Shown here: piece after piece, positions 1 to 7,085 of the stretch | How the letters are laid out: every line of letters begins with the position of its first letter | Numbering within the stretch: position 1 is the stretch's first letter | Origin: an uncultured Collinsella sp. | Lineage (GTDB): Bacteria; Actinomycetota; Coriobacteriia; Coriobacteriales; Coriobacteriaceae | Length of the DNA stretch: 9,291 bases | Direction: 5' to 3' | NCBI GenBank assembly: GCA_900548935.1 | Contig: URMR01000069.1 | Span: forward strand, 1-9,291 | The notes under the pieces: generated by a model | Database searches by the model: none | What the model saw: the letters and a program-made list of their open reading frames with translations, nothing else | What the model was told of the DNA's origin: nothing | Made by a program: the position numbers and the translations under genes

Positions 1-104
1 CTTAGTTTTCAGAACGTCCTCGACCATGTGTGGCGCCTTGTCCTGCTCCTTCGGAGCCGCGGACAAGGCGCCACACTGGTCTGCGGAGTGTTCTGAAAAC
101 TAAG
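1..104. repeat. 104-bp near-perfect palindrome (hairpin element A)
   Basis: The outer arms CTTAGTTTTCAGAAC (1-15) and GTTCTGAAAACTAAG (90-104) are perfect reverse complements. A second perfect arm pair, GTGTGGCGCCTTGTCC (28-43) with its complement (61-76), lies inside. A small GCTCC/GGAGC stem (45-49 and 53-57) with a 3-nt loop forms the tip. The parts between the two arm pairs also pair partly, as TCC with GGA and ACCA with TGGT. The whole segment can therefore fold into one long hairpin. The window begins exactly at the end of an arm, so the element could extend further left. It has no coding potential. It may be a non-autonomous mobile hairpin or a strong terminator of an unseen upstream gene; no T-run follows on the + strand. 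Confidence 0.8.
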
Positions 105-113
105 CCCGGCCCC

Positions 114-313
114 CGCCTGCGGTGACGCTGTTGCGAGCGGCCTGCGATGGGGCCGTTGTTGGTTGGGGCCGCTGGGCTGATGGGAGCACGTGGCTGTTGT
201 GGGCCCTAGTCCCGGCGGCGGCCCCGGCGCTTCGCGCCTGCCGCCTGAGGGGACTGTGGGGCGCCGCCGGCAGCTGCGTCGCTTCGCGCTTGCTGCCTGA
301 GGTGACTTTGGGG
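114..313. repeat. Degenerate GC-rich direct repeats
   Basis: A 34-bp unit beginning CGCTTCGCGCCTGCCGCCTG (228-261) recurs at 280-313 as CGCTTCGCGCTTGCTGCCTG, with a period of 52 bp. Both continue with similar GAGG(G/T)GACT and GGGG segments. A shorter related piece, GCCTGCGGTGACGCTGTTG, stands at 114-132. The surrounding 105-320 stretch is very GC-rich. Its only open frame gives a compositionally odd Ala/Leu/Trp-rich peptide, so I read it as non-coding repeat DNA. The function is unknown. Confidence 0.4.
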
Positions 314-327
314 TTGGGGTGAATCGG

Positions 328-503
328 GGTCTAATACTTTTCCGTGAAGTGAACGACCTTATTTGGACCCCCGAAGCATTGGCATATTTTGATTGCTATT
401 TCCTGCGGTTTTGCAGCGCGAATCCTGCGGTTTTTTGGTCTAAAGGCGCGGATGCTCTGGGGCTTCGTTTTTACTCGTTCACTTCTCGGGAAAGTATTAG
501 AGC
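328..503. repeat. 176-bp inverted-repeat element (B), MITE-like
   Basis: The left arm, 328-356, contains TCTAATACTTT followed by CCG and GAAGTGAACGA. The right arm, 475-503, is its reverse complement with three mismatches over 29 bp. The enclosed 118 bp include a duplicated CTGCGGTTTT (402-411 and 425-434). A GGGGCTTCG at 459-467 has its complement CGAAGCCCC outside the element at 532-540. No transposase or plausible coding frame is present. The size and terminal inverted repeats fit a miniature, non-autonomous element or a large structured RNA. I see no clear target-site duplication. Confidence 0.55.
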
Positions 504-591
504 TCAGCTGATAGAGGTACCGCTCTGGCGTCGAAGCCCCGCGTCTTCTTCGCTTGATTGGGGAAAACAGCCTCGTTTAAGTAATTGCGAG

Positions 592-642
592 CCCACCCAG
601 ATGTATCTGTGGGGTTGTCTGCACAATTCGCGGTATTATGTT
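592..642 (+). promoter_or_regulatory. Candidate promoter with a dyad upstream of the methyltransferase gene
   Basis: TTGTCT (615-620) and TATGTT (637-642) are separated by 16 bp and resemble weak -35 and -10 boxes. Transcription would start about 20 bp before the GTG start codon. An imperfect dyad, CCCACCCAGAT (592-602) with ATCTGTGGG (605-613), abuts the -35 box and could be an operator. The boxes are weak matches to consensus, so this is a suggestion only. Confidence 0.25.
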
Positions 643-666
643 GCGGAGTTTTGAAAGGAGCCGCTG

Positions 667-1245
667 GTGGTCACGACGACGTTTGCTTCGCCTTTGGGCG
701 AAATATTGCTTGCCGCTGATGGCCGCGGTCTGACGGGGCTTTGGTTTGAGGGGCAGGAGCACTTTGGCTCCACGCTTCTCAAAGAAGATCCCGAACATGT
801 TGAAGGCGCTGATGCAGTTTCCGGTACTGGCGGCATGTCGTCGGTGAGTCCGGCAAATGGCGCGGCTTCTTCGGTGCTTGAGCGTTCTTGGGCTTGGCTG
901 AATGCTTATTTTGCGGGGCAGGAGCCTCGGTTTACGCCGCCGTTGCATATGATTGGTACGGCGTTTCAGCGCGAGGTTTGGTTTGAGCTGCTTTCTATCC
1001 CGCGTGGCGAGGTCGCTACGTATGGTGAGATCGCCCAGCGTGTTGCGGCTCGACATCGTGTACCGGGAAACGAAGCGCCCGTTGTGTCTCCTCGTGCGGT
1101 GGGGGCTGCGGTCGCGCGTAATCCCATTTCGATTATCGTGCCGTGCCATCGCGTGGTTGCCGCCGACGGCTCGCTCAACGGATATGCCGGCGGCCTCGAC
1201 CGCAAGGAGTGGCTGCTGCGGCTTGAGGGCGCGTACGAGGAGTAA
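667..1245 (+). CDS. ogt: Methylated-DNA--[protein]-cysteine S-methyltransferase
   Basis: This suicide repair enzyme transfers alkyl groups from O6-methylguanine (and O4-methylthymine) to its own cysteine. It acts in the cytoplasm on damaged DNA. The 192-residue product carries the family's active-site segment IIVPCHRVV with Cys160, followed by NGYAGGLDRKEWLL and a final LEGA. The N-terminal TTTFASPLGEILLAAD resembles the usual start of the family, and FQREVWFELLSIPRGEVATYGEIA matches the DNA-binding helical domain. The GTG start is favoured by AAAGGAG at 654-660, six bases upstream. The protein is slightly longer than the roughly 165-175 residues usual for Ogt/MGMT. It has two apparent insertions: a Gly/Ser/Ala-rich stretch near residues 42-63 and a loop near 114-129, between the helix-turn-helix and the AVGAAVARNP motif. 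The gene stands alone, with a probable terminator behind it. The gene symbol is by family resemblance. Confidence 0.95.
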   Translation: MVTTTFASPLGEILLAADGRGLTGLWFEGQEHFGSTLLKEDPEHVEGADAVSGTGGMSSVSPANGAASSVLERSWAWLNAYFAGQEPRFTPPLHMIGTAFQREVWFELLSIPRGEVATYGEIAQRVAARHRVPGNEAPVVSPRAVGAAVARNPISIIVPCHRVVAADGSLNGYAGGLDRKEWLLRLEGAYEE

Positions 1246-1267
1246 CGCTCGAACACTTTGCATAGCC

Positions 1268-1300
1268 AAGACGCCGTGAAAGAACGAGTCGCCGTCTTTT
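1268..1300 (+). terminator. Possible intrinsic terminator after the methyltransferase gene
   Basis: AAGACG (1268-1273) can pair with CGTCTT (1293-1298). A C-C mismatch and two more GC pairs (1275-1276 with 1290-1291) follow, and the T-run 1297-1300 ends the structure. The stem starts 22 bases past the stop codon. The loop is large and the stem is interrupted, so termination may be weak. Confidence 0.35.
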
Positions 1301-1338
1301 CGCGACCGGCATGCGTCCAAGCGCTCGGCATCTGCGCC

Positions 1339-1429
1339 TTAAGTTTGGTTAAGCCAAATCCTGCGTATTTGAAAACGCGCAGGTTGAGCCGCTAAGGCTG
1401 CGCTAAGGCAGCTTTCGGTGCGCTATTAT
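1339..1429 (+). promoter_or_regulatory. Putative promoter with direct-repeat regulator boxes for the two-component operon
   Basis: GCTAAGGC occurs at 1391-1398 and again at 1402-1409, an 11-bp spacing that puts both on one face of the helix. This is typical of tandem half-sites bound by OmpR-family regulators. A -10-like TATTAT lies at 1424-1429, and the repeats sit where an activator would cover a poor -35 region. Further upstream TTAAG is repeated at 1339-1343 and 1349-1353; the second copy is the centre of the small dyad TTTGGTTAAGCCAAA (1344-1358). I infer autoregulation by the downstream response regulator. No footprinting-like evidence can be read from sequence alone. Confidence 0.35.
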
Positions 1430-1473
1430 CGGCAGTATCGAAACCTGTATTTCCATGCGCCAAAGGAGCAACT

Positions 1474-2157
1474 GTGAAGCTGATGCTTGCCGAGGACGAA
1501 CCCGGCCTCTCCCGCGCCCTTACCGCGATTCTTCAACATAGCGACTACGAGGTCGACACCGCCCTCGACGGTCTGACGGCGCTCGAATATCTGCTCGCCA
1601 ACGACTATGACGCCGCAATCCTAGATATCATGATGCCCGGCATGGATGGCATCGAGGTGCTCAAACGCACGCGTGAAGCCGGCAAACGCCTGCCCATCAT
1701 CATGCTCACGGCAAAAAGCGAGGTGTCCGATAAGGTCGAGGGTCTGGATGCCGGTGCCAACGATTACCTGACCAAGCCGTTTGCCGCCAAGGAATTGCTT
1801 GCGCGTATTCGTGCCATGACGCGTGCCGCGACGGCAATTGACGCCACGACGCTCAGCGTGGGCAACGTGCGTCTCGACACGGCATCGTGCACGCTCGTTG
1901 GCCCTTTGGGCGAGGAGCACCTGGCCAATCGTGAGTTTCAGCTTATGGAGCTCTTTATGCGCAACGCCGGCACGCGCATGCCCACCGAGCGTCTGATGCT
2001 CGGGGTTTGGGGTGAGGACGCGCCCGAAGGCGCCAACGTGGTGTGGGTCTATATCTCCTACCTGCGCAAAAAGCTGGCAGCGCTGGGTGCCGACGTGGCC
2101 ATCCGCGCGTCGCGCAATCAGGGATATTCGCTCGAGGTTGTCGAGGAGGGCGAATAA
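1474..2157 (+). CDS. OmpR/PhoB-family response regulator
   Basis: This is the cytoplasmic DNA-binding partner of the kinase encoded next. The 227-residue protein has an N-terminal receiver domain (about residues 1-115). It shows the acidic pocket Glu7-Asp8, phosphoacceptor Asp51 in AAILDIMMPGMDG, Thr79 in IIMLTAKSE and Lys101 in YLTKPF. A C-terminal winged helix (about 130-222) carries LANREFQLMELFM, RLMLGVWG and a final VYISYLRKKL...IRASRNQGYSL, as in OmpR-type transcription factors. The GTG start is set by AAAGGAG at 1462-1468, five bases upstream. The gene precedes the kinase start by only two bases, so the two are surely cotranscribed. The likely target is its own promoter, the ABC genes downstream, or both; that is inferred from position. 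No key residue is missing. Confidence 0.95.
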   Translation: MKLMLAEDEPGLSRALTAILQHSDYEVDTALDGLTALEYLLANDYDAAILDIMMPGMDGIEVLKRTREAGKRLPIIMLTAKSEVSDKVEGLDAGANDYLTKPFAAKELLARIRAMTRAATAIDATTLSVGNVRLDTASCTLVGPLGEEHLANREFQLMELFMRNAGTRMPTERLMLGVWGEDAPEGANVVWVYISYLRKKLAALGADVAIRASRNQGYSLEVVEEGE

Positions 2158-2159
2158 GC

Positions 2160-3527
2160 GTGAGCGCGAGCGCGTGGCGGAAGCGCGCGACGGCAAAGCT
2201 TGGCATGGGTGCTGACTCGGGTAATCCGGGACGCTCCGACACAGCTAGCGCAATGGGACGTCGTCTGCGTCGCAAGTTTATCCTCGTTGCCATGGGCGCC
2301 GTGACCGTGGTGCTCACGCTCATCATCGCCGGCATCAACATCGTCAATTATTCGCATGTCTGCAAGATGGCCGACGCTCGCCTGGACTATATCCTGGCGG
2401 GCAAGGACGGTTTCGATTGGGGGGACGAGCCTAAAGACGATCCCGCTAATGGCAAGGATGCCGGCGATAGCCAAGCGGGCGTTCGCATCAGGCACTTCGA
2501 AGGCATGACGGCGGAGTCTCCCTTCGACACGCGCTACTTTACGGTGTCGATCGCCGGTGGGCAGGTGACCGATGTCAACACGGCTCGCATTGCCGCGGTG
2601 GGCGCCAAGCGTGCTGCACGCATCGCTGCAGGACTATATTCCAAGGGTTAGACCTCGGGCTTTTCTGGTAACTACCGCTATACGGTTACGGTTCAAGGCG
2701 ATGAGACCACCTATGTGTTCGTGGACTGCTCGCGTGAGCTTGCAAGCTTTCATTCGTTTTTGAGCGCGAGCGTGGCGATCAGTTGCATTGGCTGGCTGGC
2801 GGTGCTGGCAATTGTGGCGGGTGCCTCGGGCGCGGTGATTCGACCGATGGTCGAGAGCTACAGTAAGCAAAAGCGCTTTATTACCGATGCAAGCCACGAA
2901 ATCAAGACGCCGCTGGCTGTAATTGACGCCGCCAATGAGGTGCAAGAGATCGAGAGCGGCGAGAGCGAGTGGACGCAGAGCATTCACGAGCAGGTCGCGC
3001 GGCTGACGGCGCTGACGGAGCGTCTGGTGTTCCTGGCGCGTATGGACGAGGGTTCGGCCGGCTTTACCATGACATCGATCGATCTTTCAGAGGCAGTGGA
3101 CAAGGCTACGGCACCGTTTGAATCGGTGGCGGTTTCGCACGGAAAGCGGCTGTCGACGTCGATCGCGAGCGGTGTGCGGGCCCATGCCGATGCCGCGGCA
3201 GTGGCGCAGGTTGTTGAGCTGCTGCTGGACAACGCCACACGCTACGCAAGCGAGGGCAGCGTGATTGAGCTGAGCCTGCGCGCCGTTTCACGCGGTGCGG
3301 GCAAAGGCTCGGCCGAGCTTGTCGTATCGAACGCCGTGGACGAGCTGCCCGAAGGCGATCTAGATCGATTGTTCGACCGCTTCTATCGTGCAGACGTATC
3401 GCGCAGCTCCAAGACGGGCGGCTCGGGCGTGGGCCTATCCGTTGTGCGTGCCATCGCCGAGGCCCATGGCGGGAGCGCTTCCGTCTGCGGCCACAGCAAC
3501 CAGATCACCTTCACTGTCCGCCTCTAA
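2160..3527 (+). pseudogene. Sensor histidine kinase, interrupted by an in-frame TAG
   Basis: A full reading frame of 455 codon positions runs from GTG 2160 (GAGGAGG at 2143-2149 upstream, two bases past the regulator's stop) to TAA at 3525-3527. TAG at 2649-2651 (codon 164) breaks it. The first part has a basic cytoplasmic start, one membrane helix (about residues 40-59) and most of an extracytoplasmic sensor region. After the stop, the same frame continues with the rest of the sensor, a second membrane helix (about 201-225) and an intact kinase core. That core has the H-box ITDASHEIKTPLA with His246, an N-box LLLDNATRY with Asn358, the F-box DRLFDRFYRAD and the G2 box GGSGVGLS from residue 420. 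No other stop or frameshift is seen, so the lesion looks recent. Options are a true nonsense mutation, readthrough, a sequencing error, or two separate polypeptides. Known orthodox kinases of this class need both helices for signalling. Confidence 0.8.
2715..3527 (+). CDS. C-terminal kinase fragment that could be translated separately
   Basis: This is the part of the kinase downstream of the TAG codon, if translation restarts. GTG at 2715 (or GTG 2721) would give about 270 residues with one membrane helix, HisKA and HATPase domains, all catalytic boxes present. There is no strong ribosome binding site; only GATGAGAC lies a few bases before. Production by itself is doubtful, and such a fragment would lack the sensor and the first membrane helix. 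It is listed because it is the enzymatically complete half of the broken kinase gene. Confidence 0.35.
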   Translation: MFVDCSRELASFHSFLSASVAISCIGWLAVLAIVAGASGAVIRPMVESYSKQKRFITDASHEIKTPLAVIDAANEVQEIESGESEWTQSIHEQVARLTALTERLVFLARMDEGSAGFTMTSIDLSEAVDKATAPFESVAVSHGKRLSTSIASGVRAHADAAAVAQVVELLLDNATRYASEGSVIELSLRAVSRGAGKGSAELVVSNAVDELPEGDLDRLFDRFYRADVSRSSKTGGSGVGLSVVRAIAEAHGGSASVCGHSNQITFTVRL

Positions 3528-3529
3528 AA

Positions 3530-3562
3530 CCTACTAAAATAAACCTGTCCCTTTTTGGTCGG
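3530..3562. repeat. REP-like hairpin C, forward copy
   Basis: CCTACTAAAA (3530-3539) pairs with TTTTGGTCGG (3553-3562), with one mismatch and one G-U pair, around the 13-nt loop TAAACCTGTCCCT (3540-3552). The stem begins two bases after the kinase stop codon. A 23-bp core, 3536-3558, recurs as an exact reverse complement at 7090-7112. The element may act as a weak terminator or mRNA 3' end between the kinase and the transporter genes. In many bacteria such dispersed hairpins are REP sequences mobilised by Y1 (RAYT) transposases; whether that applies here is inferred. Confidence 0.7.
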
Positions 3563-3612
3563 TGCGAAATGGGTAATACTAAGGAGTTATCCGACCAGAT
3601 GGGAATTAATCG

Positions 3613-4314
3613 ATGGCTTATATCGAATTCAAAGACGTCATCAAGGCGTACGGCGAGGGCGATGCCCGCATTCACGCGCTCGACGGCGCGAGCTTTACCG
3701 TTGAGCGCGGTGAGCTCGCCATTATCCTGGGCGCCTCGGGTGCCGGCAAGACCACGGCGCTCAACATCCTGGGCGGCATGGATACGGTAACCTCCGGCAC
3801 CGTGACGGTGGACGGGCGCGACGTGAGCTCCGCCAACGAGGCGCAGCTCGTGGAATACCGCCGTGCCGACGTCGGCTTTGTCTTCCAGTTCTACAATCTG
3901 GTCCCCAACCTGACGGCGCTCGAAAATGTCGAGCTTGCGGCGCAGATTTGCCCCGATTCGCTCGATGCCGAACAGACGCTTCGCCAGGTTGGCCTGGGCG
4001 GGCGCCTCGCCAACTTTCCGGCGCAGCTTTCGGGCGGCGAGCAGCAGCGCGTGTCCATTGCACGCGCACTGGCCAAGAATCCCAAGCTGCTCCTGTGCGA
4101 CGAGCCCACGGGTGCACTCGACTACAAAACCGGTAAGCAGATTTTGCAGCTGTTGCAGGATACCTGCCGCAAGCAGGGCATTACGGTCATCATCATCACG
4201 CACAACTCCGCGCTCGCGCCCATGGCCGATCGTCTGATCCGCTTTAAGAGTGGTCGCGTGGAGAGCGAGACAGTTCAACAAAATCCCGTGCCTATCGAGA
4301 CGATCGAGTGGTAG
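3613..4314 (+). CDS. ABC transporter ATP-binding protein (MacB/LolD type)
   Basis: This is the cytoplasmic ATPase that drives the FtsX-type permease encoded next. The 233-residue protein shows Walker A GASGAGKT (residues 40-47, Lys46) and Q-loop Gln92 in VFQFYNLVPNLTALENV. The signature LSGGEQQ is at 139-145, Walker B LLLCDE ends at Glu164 followed by PTGALD, and the H-loop is His197 in IITHN. The length and the QFYNL segment fit the LolD/MacB/BceA-like subfamily that pairs with mechanotransmitting permeases. ATG 3613 is the first start after an in-frame TAA (3607-3609). The nearest Shine-Dalgarno is only GGGA at 3601-3604, and a better AAGGAG at 3581-3586 is too far upstream. The stop codon lies five bases before the likely permease start, so expression is coupled. 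The 85-bp gap after the kinase carries the hairpin repeat; TAATAC at 3574-3579 could be a weak -10 box. Confidence 0.95.
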   Translation: MAYIEFKDVIKAYGEGDARIHALDGASFTVERGELAIILGASGAGKTTALNILGGMDTVTSGTVTVDGRDVSSANEAQLVEYRRADVGFVFQFYNLVPNLTALENVELAAQICPDSLDAEQTLRQVGLGGRLANFPAQLSGGEQQRVSIARALAKNPKLLLCDEPTGALDYKTGKQILQLLQDTCRKQGITVIIITHNSALAPMADRLIRFKSGRVESETVQQNPVPIETIEW

Positions 4315-4319
4315 CGCCC

Positions 4320-7085
4320 ATGGACCAAGATCGCCAAAACAGCCAGCGCCGCGACGCGCAGAACGCGGAGTGCGAGCAGGATTTTACGACCTACCGCACT
4401 GCTCAAAGCTCAAACGATATGGTCCCGACGGTTTTTCGCCGTGGCATCTACCGCACAATCCGAGGCAGTCTTAAGCGCTTCTTGTCAATTGTGGTCATCA
4501 CCGCGCTTGGCGTGAGCGTGATGTGCGGCCTTAAGGCGGGCTGCGAGGATCTGCGCGATTCGGTTGACGCCTACTTTGACCAGCAGAGTGTCTATGACAT
4601 TAACGTGCAGTCGACCTATGGCCTTACACGCGACGATCTTGCGGCTATCCAAGAGGTCGACGGCGTCGAGACGGCCGAGGGCATCTACACCGAGACCGCC
4701 TACACCGCCGTGGGCACAACGCGCGAGCGCGTGGTCGTACAGAGCCTTTCCAAGGAGAATATCGATCAGCCGGTGCTGGTGAGCGGCGATTTGCCCGAGA
4801 GTGCCGGTGAGGTTGCGGTGACATCGAAGTTTCTGAAGGCTTCGGGCAAAAAGCTCGGCGATACCGTGAGCTTTGCCGCCAATGACGCGAGCTCGTCGAA
4901 CCAAAGCGCCAAGGACCAGTTTGCCGCGGGCGATTACACCATTACGGCCGAGGTCCTCGATCCCACCGATGTGAGCTCCGACTCGACCGTCAACGACTTT
5001 CGCGCTGCTTCGGCTGCGGACTATAAGTTCTATGTGAGCGAGGATGCCGCGACATCTTCCTCCTACTCCGCCGTCCACGTGATTGTTGAGGGAGCCAAGA
5101 GCCTCAACTCCTATTCCGATGCCTACACGACAAAGATCAACGAGGTCAAGAGTAATATCGAGGAGATCCGCGACGAGCGCGAGAAGGCGCGTGTTCAGGA
5201 ACTGACGGTCGACACGCCGGCAAGCTTGGATGCGGCTGAGCGCCAGACGAATATGCTCTTTGGGATAGAGCAGGACAACATCAATCGCATGGCCGAGGGC
5301 AGCGAGGAGCGCGTTCAGGCACAGGCCGATTTGAACCAGCGCCGCGCAGCCGCCGACCAGCAATTTGCCGATGCCCGTACCGAGCTTTCCGATCTGGGCG
5401 AATGCACTTGGTACATCCAGGACCGCGATAGCATCACAAGCTACTCGAGCGTGGAGAGCGACGGCTCTTCGATCGAAGCCATCGCCACGGTTTTCCCATT
5501 CATCTTCTTTGTCGTCGCCGTGCTCATTAGCCTTACCACCGCCACGCGCATGGTCGAGGAGGAGCGCACGCTCATTGGTCTGTACAAGGCGCTCGGCTAT
5601 TCACGCGGGCGTATCCTGTCCAAATACGTGAACTATTCACTGTGGGCTTGTCTGATCGGCGGCGTGCTTGGCAACATTGTCGGATTTGTGGGCCTACCAC
5701 TGTTCCTGTTCACGGTGTTCGACGACATGTACTCACTGCCCCAGATGCTGCTTTCGTACGACATCGTGTCCTCAATCGTCTCGGTGGCGCTGTTTGCCGT
5801 GGGCGTGGTGGGCGCCACGATTATCGCCTGCCGCCACGAGATGGCCGAGACCCCAGCCTCGCTCATGCGTCCCAAGGCCCCGCGTGCCGGCTCGCGCATT
5901 TTGCTTGAGCGCATCGGCTTTATCTGGCACCGTATGGGCTTTTTGAACAAAGTGGCGGCGCGTAACCTGTTTCGCTACAAAAAGCGTGCCCTTATGACCA
6001 TCTTTGGTATCGCCGGCTGCACGGCGCTCGTGATCTGCGCTCTGGGCATCCGCGATACGTCGATAGCGCTTTCGCCCAAACAGTACGGGCATATCACGCG
6101 CTACGACTTGCTGGCGGTCGCCAATCCCGACGACTTTACGCAGACGTGCGCGGCGCTCGACGAGCGAAGCGCGGTCAAGGATTCCGGTGTGACCGTGACT
6201 TCGACGCTGCCGATTACGACCGATAACGTCACCTTTACATTTGGCGGCAAAAGCGAGACAGTGCTGTTAATCGTGGTGCCCGATGACCGCGTGAACGATC
6301 TGGACGACTACGTGCGCCTTGAGGACGAGTCCAAAGAGTCGCTGTCTTTGCGTGACGGAGATGTGTATCTGAGCAAGAGTTCGCAGCTGGCGCTGGGGAT
6401 TCAGCCGGGTGATACGGCGCACGTCCAGGATTCGTCGCTCAATGCTGCCAAGGTCAAAGTCAGCGACATTTCGCTCAACTATCTTGGCAACACACTCTAT
6501 ATGACGCAGGGCACCTATGAGCGCGCGTTCGGTCGAAGCGCGCGCCTTAACGGTGTCCTTGCGTTGCTGAAGGGCTCGTCGGCCGACCAGATTGCGTTTA
6601 GCAAGAAGATTAAGAGTGACGGCTGGCTTACGATTTCGAGTACGGCCGAGCATCAGGCGAACGCTGATGCGAACTTTACGATTATCAATTCGGTCGTGGC
6701 GCTCGTGACCTTTATGGCGGCGTGCCTGTCGTTTGTGGTTGTGTTTACACTGTCCAACACGAATATCTCCGAGCGCGAGCGCGAGCTGGCGACCATTAAG
6801 GTGCTGGGCTTCCGCCGTGGCGAGGTGCACCACTACGTCAACAAGGAGACGTTAATCCTCACGGCAATTGGCGCCGCGCTGGGCGTGCCGCTGGGTAGCC
6901 TGCTGGCCGAGAGCTTTACGTACATTCTGCAGATGCCGTCGCTCTACTTTGACGTTGAGGTCCAGCCGCTGAGTTATGTGCTCGCCGTAGTGCTTTCCTT
7001 TGTCTTTACGTTTATCGTCAACCTCACTACCAATCGCACCCTCAATAGGATTGACATGGTCGGCGCCCTCAAGAGCGCCGAGTAA
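4320..7085 (+). CDS. Large MacB/FtsX-type ABC transporter permease, duplicated architecture
   Basis: This is the membrane subunit of the ABC system. From ATG 4320 it has 921 residues; GTG 4308, overlapping the ATPase stop, adds four, and ATG 4419 is a shorter option. Order: basic N-terminus IYRTIRGSLKRF; membrane helix 1 (about 54-72); large extracellular domain 1 (about 73-384) ending in a charged, coiled-coil-like stretch (about 270-360); first FtsX domain with helices near 388-410, 437-460 and 481-504; helix 5 (557-577) after NLFRYKKRALMT; extracellular domain 2 (about 578-784); second FtsX domain with helices near 787-812, 842-866 and 883-904. The two halves look like a tandem duplication: each has a basic run before a first helix, and each FtsX domain has an ALGYSRG- or VLGFRRG-like loop. 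Both E(E)ERTLIGLYKALG and ERELATIKVLG are coupling-helix hallmarks. Known relatives are mechanotransmitters that act on lipids, peptides or envelope proteins; the substrate is not readable here. Confidence 0.92.
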   Translation: MDQDRQNSQRRDAQNAECEQDFTTYRTAQSSNDMVPTVFRRGIYRTIRGSLKRFLSIVVITALGVSVMCGLKAGCEDLRDSVDAYFDQQSVYDINVQSTYGLTRDDLAAIQEVDGVETAEGIYTETAYTAVGTTRERVVVQSLSKENIDQPVLVSGDLPESAGEVAVTSKFLKASGKKLGDTVSFAANDASSSNQSAKDQFAAGDYTITAEVLDPTDVSSDSTVNDFRAASAADYKFYVSEDAATSSSYSAVHVIVEGAKSLNSYSDAYTTKINEVKSNIEEIRDEREKARVQELTVDTPASLDAAERQTNMLFGIEQDNINRMAEGSEERVQAQADLNQRRAAADQQFADARTELSDLGECTWYIQDRDSITSYSSVESDGSSIEAIATVFPFIFFVVAVLISLTTATRMVEEERTLIGLYKALGYSRGRILSKYVNYSLWACLIGGVLGNIVGFVGLPLFLFTVFDDMYSLPQMLLSYDIVSSIVSVALFAVGVVGATIIACRHEMAETPASLMRPKAPRAGSRILLERIGFIWHRMGFLNKVAARNLFRYKKRALMTIFGIAGCTALVICALGIRDTSIALSPKQYGHITRYDLLAVANPDDFTQTCAALDERSAVKDSGVTVTSTLPITTDNVTFTFGGKSETVLLIVVPDDRVNDLDDYVRLEDESKESLSLRDGDVYLSKSSQLALGIQPGDTAHVQDSSLNAAKVKVSDISLNYLGNTLYMTQGTYERAFGRSARLNGVLALLKGSSADQIAFSKKIKSDGWLTISSTAEHQANADANFTIINSVVALVTFMAACLSFVVVFTLSNTNISERERELATIKVLGFRRGEVHHYVNKETLILTAIGAALGVPLGSLLAESFTYILQMPSLYFDVEVQPLSYVLAVVLSFVFTFIVNLTTNRTLNRIDMVGALKSAE

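Noticed and set aside
122..322. Open frame of 66 codons in the GC-rich leader
   Set aside because: The peptide is low-complexity Ala/Leu/Trp/Gly, as expected from GC-rich repeat DNA, and lacks a start context.
319..654. Open frame of 111 codons with a GTG start just before the methyltransferase gene
   Set aside because: It has no ribosome binding site of note, uses rare codons (CTA, ATA, AGA, TTA) unlike its neighbours, and overlaps an inverted-repeat element and the likely promoter. It shows no recognisable domain.
577..1320. Long 247-codon frame on the - strand opposite the methyltransferase gene
   Set aside because: The product is Arg/His-rich with no domain. It is the antisense shadow of a clearly recognised gene.
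1442..1450. AAACCTGTA before the response regulator as a third copy of the AAACCTGTCCC repeat
   Set aside because: Only the first eight bases match and there is no surrounding stem.
3511..4281. Long - strand frame opposite the ABC ATPase
   Set aside because: The + strand carries every ABC motif. This frame is the complementary reading of GC-rich coding DNA.
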